Shown here in pieces: positions 14,042 through 18,905 of a stretch of 18,905 nucleotides of DNA (its first letter is position 1; each line of letters opens with the position of its first letter). Position numbers and translations under genes: made by a program. The stretch lies in the NCBI GenBank assembly GCA_025964935.1, contig JAOPXW010000344.1, forward strand, positions 1-18,905, read 5' to 3'. The notes under the pieces were generated by a model that did not search any database, had not been told where the DNA came from, and worked only from the letters and a program-made list of their open reading frames with translations. This stretch comes from Friedmanniella sp. GTDB lineage: Bacteria > Actinomycetota > Actinomycetes > Propionibacteriales > Propionibacteriaceae.

Positions 14042-16185
14042 CGTCCGGCCTCCACAGCGTCGGCGGTCTCGGGTTCGAACCCGCGGTAGAGGGCGGCCTG
14101 CACGATCACGCTGAGCACGACCAGGTCGTACGCGATCCAGACCATGTTGACGCTGGTGGGCAGGATGTCGGCCTGGCCAACGACCATCCGCACCACCCCG
14201 ACGACCGCGGCGAAGACGAGGAGGCCCATCGCGGCGAGCTGGGGGCGGACGAGGTGCCAGGCGGGCGCCCCGACCTGGCGGGTCTTGGGGGTGACCACGA
14301 AGCCCAGGCTGCGGCCGAACACCACGTTGCCGACGGCGGTGGTGCAGGCCCGGATCCACAGCGGGAAGAGCGCGAGGCTGTACTGCTGTCCGCGCCACGT
14401 CTTGACCCCCCAGCCGACCACGAGGAAGAGCAGCTGGTTGGCCAGCAGGAAGGGCAGCAGGTGGAGGAAGAACGGGCCGCCGAAACTGATCACCGGGCTG
14501 GTGCCGATCAGCATGTAGACGATCGGGGCGGCGATGTAGACCACGGCCGCGAAGCCGGACAGGTAGCTCCACATCGTGGCGAGGTACATCATCCGCTGCG
14601 GAACGGTCAGGCCGCGCTGGGTGAGCGGGTTCTCCCGCAGCAGCACCTGCAGAGTGCCCTGCGACCAGCGCAGACGCTGATGCAGCATGGTCGCCAGGTC
14701 CTCCGGCGCCAGACCGTGGGCCAGCACCTCGTGGTGGTAGACCGTTCGCCAGCCCGCCGCGTGCAGGCGCATGGCGGTGGCCATGTCCTCGGTGACCGAG
14801 ATGGTGGCCATCGGCATCACGGCCTGGGCCTCCAGGGCCCGGTCGACGTCGATGGCCAGCACGATCTCGTGCACCTGGGCCAGCGCCTCCAGGGGTGAGG
14901 ACCCGCGGGCGGTCAACGCGGCCAGGGCCCGCTCGTCGATGACCGGCAGGCCCGACTCGGGCTCGGTGTGCACCGCCATCCCGCCGATGGCCTCGAGGTC
15001 GGCGGTGAGGGCGGCGAGGTCGGCAGACACGGTCAGCCGGGACGCCACCCGGGCGCGCTGCTGGAAGCGCCAGGTGACCTGGCCGACGGCATCACCGCCC
15101 GCGAGCTCGGCCCGGGCGGCCCGGACCGCGAGCCGCAGCTCCTGCAGCGCCTCCCGCACCTCGGGGCCGTGCTCGTCGGCGTTCTTGTGCACGGTCCGCA
15201 GGATCCGGTCGGCGGCCCGCAGGGTCTCCCGTACGGCTCGCTCCACCTCCCGGACGTAGCCGGCGACCCCGATCTGCATCAGCGCCTCCCGGCGCAGGAC
15301 GGCGTTGGAGCCGCAGAAGAAGGCGGCGTTCCAGCCGTCCTTGCCCTGCTGGATCGGGCCGTAGAACAGCGGTGCCTGGCTGCCCAGCGGGTCGGAGTCG
15401 GTGACATTGGTGAACCACTGCGGGGTCTGGACGAGGGCGACCTGGTCGTCGCGGAACCAGCCCAGCGTGAGGTCGAGGATGTCGGGACTGGGGATCTGGT
15501 CGGCGTCGAGGATGAGCAGGAACTCCCCCGAGGTCATGAACAGCGCGTTGTTCAGGTTGCCGGCCTTGGCGTGCCGCGGGCGGTCCTTCCAGTCCTCGGT
15601 CCGGGTCAGGTAGCCGATCCCGGCCGCCTCCGCCGCAGCGCGCATCTCGGGCCGGGCGCCGTCGTCGAGCACCCAGGTCTCGTGCGGGTGCCGGATGGCC
15701 TGGGCCGCGAGCGCGGTGGTCATCACCATCTCGACGTCCTCGTTGTAGGTGGTGATGAAGACGTCCACCGTGGCCCCCCGGGGCGGCTTGGGCGCCTTCC
15801 CGCGCTCCCGCAGCCGCCACATGGTGAAGCCGAACAGGAATCCGTCGACGAAGCTGTACGTCTCGGCCAGGATCAGCGGCACCGCCAGCGGCCAGGCGGC
15901 CCAGTTCACCGAGAACAGCCAGCGCCAGACGATGTAGTTGGCGCCCAGGGCCACGGTGAGCACGGCCAGTGCCCGGACCAGGAAGCGGCGGGCGCTCCAC
16001 GGCACCGGCACCTCAACGGTGCTCAGCGCGTCGTCGTCCACCGAGGTGTCGTCGACGACCGGCCCGTCGCTCTGGACCGCCTGCGGGTTGTCGAGCGTGG
16101 AGTGGTTCTCGAGCGTGGAGTGGTCGCTGACCGACCCTTCGTCGCGGTCGTCCACCGGGATCTCGAGAGAGCGGTTCGAGGTCAC
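14038..16185 (-). CDS. Cellulose-synthase-like GT2 glycosyltransferase with an extra internal helical block
   Basis: A 715-residue processive-type membrane glycosyltransferase. The N-terminus (1-60) is polar and acidic with a duplicated HSTL motif. Two to three membrane segments follow at about 68-122. The GT2 domain has ITTYNED (144-150), D174-D175-G, D227-A-D229, T465-E-D467 and Q503-RLRW507, the full D, DxD, TED, QxxRW set of cellulose synthases. Five more membrane segments lie at about 532-562, 570-592, 603-623, 648-670 and 680-700, with FVVTPK after the third. No PilZ domain is present, so c-di-GMP control is not indicated. About 140-150 residues beyond the usual DxD-to-TED spacing are inserted near 307-458. 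The start is GTG at 16185 with AGGGG just upstream; the longer open frame to 17829 runs antisense to the phosphatase and is not coding. The product could be cellulose or another beta-glycan. Confidence 0.92.
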   Translation of the reverse strand: MTSNRSLEIPVDDRDEGSVSDHSTLENHSTLDNPQAVQSDGPVVDDTSVDDDALSTVEVPVPWSARRFLVRALAVLTVALGANYIVWRWLFSVNWAAWPLAVPLILAETYSFVDGFLFGFTMWRLRERGKAPKPPRGATVDVFITTYNEDVEMVMTTALAAQAIRHPHETWVLDDGARPEMRAAAEAAGIGYLTRTEDWKDRPRHAKAGNLNNALFMTSGEFLLILDADQIPSPDILDLTLGWFRDDQVALVQTPQWFTNVTDSDPLGSQAPLFYGPIQQGKDGWNAAFFCGSNAVLRREALMQIGVAGYVREVERAVRETLRAADRILRTVHKNADEHGPEVREALQELRLAVRAARAELAGGDAVGQVTWRFQQRARVASRLTVSADLAALTADLEAIGGMAVHTEPESGLPVIDERALAALTARGSSPLEALAQVHEIVLAIDVDRALEAQAVMPMATISVTEDMATAMRLHAAGWRTVYHHEVLAHGLAPEDLATMLHQRLRWSQGTLQVLLRENPLTQRGLTVPQRMMYLATMWSYLSGFAAVVYIAAPIVYMLIGTSPVISFGGPFFLHLLPFLLANQLLFLVVGWGVKTWRGQQYSLALFPLWIRACTTAVGNVVFGRSLGFVVTPKTRQVGAPAWHLVRPQLAAMGLLVFAAVVGVVRMVVGQADILPTSVNMVWIAYDLVVLSVIVQAALYRGFEPETADAVEAGR
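16091..16126. repeat. Two tandem 18-bp repeats in the GT2 N-terminus
   Basis: Two copies of an 18-bp unit beginning TCGAGCGTGGAGTGGT lie back to back, differing only at the last two positions. They encode the doubled six-residue motif (D/N)HSTL(E/D)N-like of the GT2 cytosolic tail. Confidence 0.85.
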
Positions 16186-16482
16186 ATTGCCCCTAGGTTT
16201 CGGTCGAGGGACCCGACGCGGAGGCCGGGCCCTGCGGTGCGGACACCGCCTGGTCTCCCCGAGACGCGGCCGCTCACCCCAGGGGCGGCCCTGCGCCCAT
16301 TGTGCCGCACTCCGCCGTCCTCGGGGCGGCTGCACAGAACCTCCCCCGGCGCTCACCTGCGGGGACCCGGCTCCGCGGGGGACGTAACGCGCGCGGCCCC
16401 GGCGGCGATATAGCCGATGAGCCTCCGGGGGTGGCTCGCGCGTCCGGCCGTGCGGCCAGCCGTCTGCAGAACAGGAGTCCGG
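16186..16482. promoter_or_regulatory. Divergent intergenic region between GT2 and GAF-PP2C genes
   Basis: These 297 bp separate two divergent operons and must hold both promoters. On the plus strand TATAGC at 16409-16414 is a possible -10 for the phosphatase gene, giving a leader of about 60 nt; no good -35 is seen. On the minus strand CACAAT near 16301 is a weak -10 candidate for the GT2 gene. I see no coding potential with family character in this stretch. Confidence 0.4.
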
Positions 16483-17652
16483 ATGACGCTCGCCCCCCCA
16501 GCGCCGAACCAGGCCTCGATCGACGCCATCCTCGAGCTCGAGACGCATGCGCTGCAGCGCTTCGACCGGGTGGTCCGCCTGGCGCAGCAGCTCTTCGACG
16601 TGCCGCTGGCGTCGGTCAACCTGCTCGACCACGACTTCAACTTCTACCAGGCGCAGTTCGGCCCACCCTCGCAGCTGCCGTCGGAGGCGTACGACTTCTG
16701 CCGGCGGACGATCACCGAGCCGGGCCCCTTCGTGGTCCCCGACGCCAGCTCCGACCTGACCTTCGGCTCCCATCCCATCGTGGTCGGCGCACCGGGGGTC
16801 CGGTTCTACGCCGGTCAGCCGCTGGTCTCCTCCGGCGGGCAGCGGGTCGGGTCGCTCTGCATCCTGGACACCAAGCCGCGGGTGATCACGGCCCCCGAGC
16901 TGCGGCTGCTGCGGGACCTGGCCGACTGGGTGCAGAAGGAGGCCGACGCCGACCGGGAGCTCGTCCGGGCCAGTGAGGTCCAGCGCCAGCTCCTGCCGCA
17001 GACGTCCCCGGTGCTGCCCGGCTGGGACGTGGCGGGTCGCTGCCAGCCCGCGCGCGAGGTGGGCGGTGACTTCTTCGACTGGTACGCCGTCGGCGAGCAG
17101 CTGCAGTTCGTGGTCAGCGACGTGATGGGCAAGGGCATCCCGGCGGCCCTGATCGCGGCCAGCATCCGGGCCGTCCTCCGGGGGACCTCCCGCTACAACG
17201 GCCTGCAGGAGTCGATGAACCGGACCGCGATGGTCCTGGAGCACGACCTCGCCGAGACTGCGACGTTCGCCACGATGTTCTGCGGCCGGCTCGACCCGGT
17301 CTCCGGCTCGCTGAGCTACGTCGACGCCGGGCACGGACTCACCATGGTGGTCCGGGCCTCCGGCCGACTCCGGAGGCTGCTGTCCGACGGTCGACCCCTC
17401 GGCGCCGGCTTCGGGGAGTCGCTGACCGCCCACCAGACCCGGCTCGAGCCCGGGGACACGCTGGTCTGCGTCAGTGACGGCTTCCTCGACTTCTTCGCGA
17501 CGACCGACGAGGCGCTGACCGCCGCCATGGGGGCGGTCGCCGTCAGCTCCTCGGCCGAGGAGATCGTCAACCGGCTCTGCCGCCGGGACGGGACCGCCAC
17601 CCGCACCGACGACCTGACCGCGGTCGTCGTCCGTCGGCAGGCGACGCGATGA
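16483..17652 (+). CDS. GAF-domain PP2C (SpoIIE/RsbU-like) serine phosphatase
   Basis: A 389-residue cytosolic protein. Residues about 20-155 form a GAF sensor domain (LFDVPLASVNLLD, then FYAGQPL and RVGSLCILD). A short helical linker at about 156-172 leads to a SpoIIE-type PP2C domain at about 175-389 with metal-binding acidic motifs GGDFFDW (194-200), VSDVMGKG (211-218), DAGH (281-284), SDGF (331-334) and DDLT (376-379). All key Asp are present, so it should be active. The ATG at 16483 has AGGAG five bases upstream; an earlier in-frame ATG at 16417 does not. Such phosphatases dephosphorylate STAS-domain antagonists, and exactly that partner lies downstream. The GAF ligand is unknown; the Leu/Phe-rich pocket without an obvious haem or bilin Cys/His signature gives no clue. 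Confidence 0.93.
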   Translation: MTLAPPAPNQASIDAILELETHALQRFDRVVRLAQQLFDVPLASVNLLDHDFNFYQAQFGPPSQLPSEAYDFCRRTITEPGPFVVPDASSDLTFGSHPIVVGAPGVRFYAGQPLVSSGGQRVGSLCILDTKPRVITAPELRLLRDLADWVQKEADADRELVRASEVQRQLLPQTSPVLPGWDVAGRCQPAREVGGDFFDWYAVGEQLQFVVSDVMGKGIPAALIAASIRAVLRGTSRYNGLQESMNRTAMVLEHDLAETATFATMFCGRLDPVSGSLSYVDAGHGLTMVVRASGRLRRLLSDGRPLGAGFGESLTAHQTRLEPGDTLVCVSDGFLDFFATTDEALTAAMGAVAVSSSAEEIVNRLCRRDGTATRTDDLTAVVVRRQATR

Positions 17653-17837
17653 GCCACCCGCCGACCCACGAGCCCCCGAGCCCCGTACGGCGGCTTCGGC
17701 GGCCCCGGCCCCGGACCCGACAGCGGCTCGCCCGAGCCTCCGCCACCTTCCTCCACGAAAGGAACCGCGTGATCGCCCGCACCGTACGCGACCGGACCTC
17801 GGCCGCCGCCTCCCCCCAGGAGCACCCATGGAGCTGA
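17649..17837 (+). CDS. Possible small basic ORF linking phosphatase and STAS genes
   Basis: A 62-codon open frame fills the 175-bp gap between the phosphatase and the STAS gene. Its ATG overlaps the phosphatase stop as ATGA and its stop lies inside the STAS start (ATGGAGCTGA). The product would be Arg/Pro/Ser-rich, with no recognised domain. A second in-frame start, GTG at 17769, has a good AAAGGA about five bases upstream and would give only 22 residues. The overlaps on both sides are what a coupled gene would show, but at this GC content such frames arise by chance and no protein family supports it. The alternative is an untranslated spacer. Confidence 0.3.
   Translation: MSHPPTHEPPSPVRRLRRPRPRTRQRLARASATFLHERNRVIARTVRDRTSAAASPQEHPWS
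17818..17822 (+). promoter_or_regulatory. Shine-Dalgarno of the STAS gene
   Basis: AGGAG five bases before ATG 17828 fixes the STAS start and shows that it can initiate independently of the upstream small frame. Confidence 0.75.
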
Positions 17838-18166
17838 CCAGGACGAGCCCGGCTGGGGAGCCGGTGGCGGTGATCGGCTGTCAGGGTCGACTCAACATGC
17901 TGGCCGCCCCGGCGCTGCGATCGTTCATCGAGGAGACGCTGGGCGAGGGCCACGAGAAGATCGTGGTCGAGCTCAGCGGGACGAGCTTCATCGACTCCTC
18001 CGGGCTCGCCGCCCTGATCGGCGGGCTCAAGGCGGCCCGCCAGAGCGGCGGGGACCTGCGCATCGCCGCGCCGAGCGACCAGGTCCGCAGCGTGCTGCGG
18101 CTCACCAACCTGGACCGGGTTCTGCTCCCCCATGCGCAGGTGTCCGATGCGACCGACGGCTGGTGA
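17828..18166 (+). CDS. STAS-domain anti-sigma factor antagonist
   Basis: A 112-residue single STAS domain of the SpoIIAA/RsbV type. It carries KIVVELSGTSFIDSSGLAAL (about 44-63); by analogy with RsbV, S57 directly after D56 is the expected phosphorylation site. In the known scheme the unphosphorylated protein binds the HATPase switch protein and releases its target, while the kinase phosphorylates it and the PP2C phosphatase restores it. Both partners flank it, so the cycle can be closed within this locus. The start at 17828 is set by AGGAG. The C-terminus is overlapped by the next gene by 20 nt, which suggests coupled, perhaps stoichiometric, synthesis. Confidence 0.93.
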   Translation: MELTRTSPAGEPVAVIGCQGRLNMLAAPALRSFIEETLGEGHEKIVVELSGTSFIDSSGLAALIGGLKAARQSGGDLRIAAPSDQVRSVLRLTNLDRVLLPHAQVSDATDGW

Positions 18167-18560
18167 CTACGCGCTCGAAGCGCTGGCCGTCCCGGAGTGT
18201 CTGAACCTGCTGCACGACCTGCTCGAGCAGGTGGGGACCGACCATCCGGAGCTCGGCTCGGAGGACCTGTCGATGTTCGAGACGGCGATCATCGAGATCG
18301 CCGGCAACGTGGTCGAGCACGGCCGGCCGCCCGGTCGGGTCGTCTTCAGGTTCCGGCTGCACGTCTTCGACGACCGGCTCGTGGGGGTCCTGGTCGACTC
18401 CGGTGAGGCTCTGGACCCCACCCTGCGGCCGGGCTCGATGCCCGAGGAGATGGCGGAGTCCGGGCGCGGGCTGGTGCTGGCCCGGGTCATGCTGGACGAG
18501 TTCGACTACCGGCACACCGATGCGGGCAACACCTGGACCATGGTGCGGCACCGGTCCTGA
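18147..18560 (+). CDS. HATPase_c anti-sigma factor / switch kinase (SpoIIAB/RsbW-like)
   Basis: A 137-residue GHKL ATPase domain protein. The N-box is ETAIIEIAGNVVEHG (E50, N54, H58), the G1 box is VLVDSGE (D84, G86) and the G2 box is ESGRGLVLARVMLDEF (about 104-119). It is expected to phosphorylate the STAS protein and to sequester a sigma factor or another target. The ATG at 18147 has AGG six bases upstream inside the STAS gene; a start at 18132 has no Shine-Dalgarno. No sigma factor gene lies in the window, so the target is unknown. The gene is convergent with the amidohydrolase 48 bp away; that gap shows GC-rich imperfect inverted repeats but no clear terminator. Confidence 0.9.
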   Translation: MRPTAGDYALEALAVPECLNLLHDLLEQVGTDHPELGSEDLSMFETAIIEIAGNVVEHGRPPGRVVFRFRLHVFDDRLVGVLVDSGEALDPTLRPGSMPEEMAESGRGLVLARVMLDEFDYRHTDAGNTWTMVRHRS

Positions 18561-18608
18561 GGCGTACGGGGCGGTCCCGCGGAAGGGCCCGGTCGATCCA
18601 GCCCGTCC

Positions 18609-18905
18609 CTAGCCGACCGGCATCCCGACCTCCTGCCCGGCGAGGTAGACCGCCTCGACCCGCTGCAGGTCGCCGATGTCGAGCAGCGGGTCGCCCTCGA
18701 CGACCAGCAGGTCGGCGTCGAACCCCGCCCGCAGGCGGCCCTTCCGCGCCCCGAGGCCCAGAGCGTCCGCCGACACCGACGTCGCGGCCGCCAGCGCCTG
18801 GGCCGGCCCGAGGCCGCCGCTGACGAGGTCCTGGAGCCCCAGGGGCAGGATGCCGTGCGGCTTGCCGTCGGCGATGCCGCCGTCGGTCCCGGCGACGAGC
18901 CGTAC
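18609..18905 (-). CDS. Amidohydrolase family protein, C-terminal end (cut by window edge)
   Basis: The last 98 residues of a metal-dependent amidohydrolase (imidazolonepropionase-like group); the start is beyond the right edge. Visible are VAGTDGG, whose Asp is the usual final metal ligand/catalytic residue at the end of the TIM barrel, then ALAAATSVSADALGL, KGRLRAGFDADLLVVEGDPL and the closing small beta-domain ending VEAVYLAGQEV. This order is standard for the superfamily C-terminus. The substrate cannot be told from this part. Confidence 0.88.
   Translation of the reverse strand, partial: VRLVAGTDGGIADGKPHGILPLGLQDLVSGGLGPAQALAAATSVSADALGLGARKGRLRAGFDADLLVVEGDPLLDIGDLQRVEAVYLAGQEVGMPVG

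Noticed and set aside
16186..17829. N-terminal extension of the GT2 frame by over 500 codons
   Set aside because: It runs antisense to the GAF-PP2C gene, which has complete motifs and a strong Shine-Dalgarno; GTG 16185 with AGGGG is the credible GT2 start.
18561..18608. Bidirectional terminator between the HATPase gene and the amidohydrolase
   Set aside because: Only imperfect GC-rich complementarity is present; no clean stem could be drawn.

Overview
The window reads as chromosomal DNA from a high-GC actinobacterium (Actinomycetota). The evidence is very high GC with strongly GC-biased third positions, frequent GTG starts, ATGA/GTGA gene overlaps, a near-canonical MtrA/MtrB two-component pair, a FolP2-type dihydropteroate synthase homologue and a GAF-SpoIIE/STAS/HATPase partner-switching set. 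Genus or family cannot be fixed from the sequence alone. I saw no insertion sequence, phage gene, CRISPR array, tRNA or rRNA.

Layout. (1) 1-1132, minus strand: response regulator mtrA followed by the 5' part of sensor kinase mtrB, cut by the window edge. (2) 1318-3732, minus strand: a tight run of an ACT-domain malic enzyme, a VanZ-like membrane protein and a YqgE/AlgH (UPF0301) protein. (3) 3806-11210, minus strand: five genes coupled end to end, in the order SWIM zinc-finger protein, DUF5691 protein, MoxR-type AAA+ ATPase, DUF5682 protein and VWA (MIDAS) protein. This is the most interesting part of the window: a complete ATPase-plus-VWA machine with a possible TraB/TIKI/EreA-like hydrolase and a zinc-finger protein, whose biological job is to my knowledge not established. 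(4) 11280-12597: a FolP2-type protein (minus) divergent from a small MmcQ/YjbR-like protein (plus). (5) 12614-16185, minus strand: a cellulose-synthase-like GT2 glycosyltransferase and an OpgC-type acyltransferase overlapping by ATGA, probably making and acylating an exopolysaccharide. The GT2 carries an extra helical block of about 140-150 residues inside its catalytic domain. (6) 16483-18560, plus strand: GAF-PP2C phosphatase, a possible small ORF, a STAS anti-anti-sigma protein and a HATPase anti-sigma/switch kinase, divergent from the polysaccharide genes. (7) 18609-18905, minus strand: the C-terminal end of an amidohydrolase.

How they may work together: MtrAB handles cell-envelope/cell-cycle signalling. 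The five-gene operon probably remodels or assembles a target complex using ATP, with the VWA protein as metal-dependent adaptor. The phosphatase/STAS/kinase set is a complete partner-switching relay without a sigma factor in view. It shares a 297-bp divergent intergenic region with the polysaccharide genes, which raises but does not prove a regulatory link. Assignments rest on reading motifs by eye; no database search was possible.
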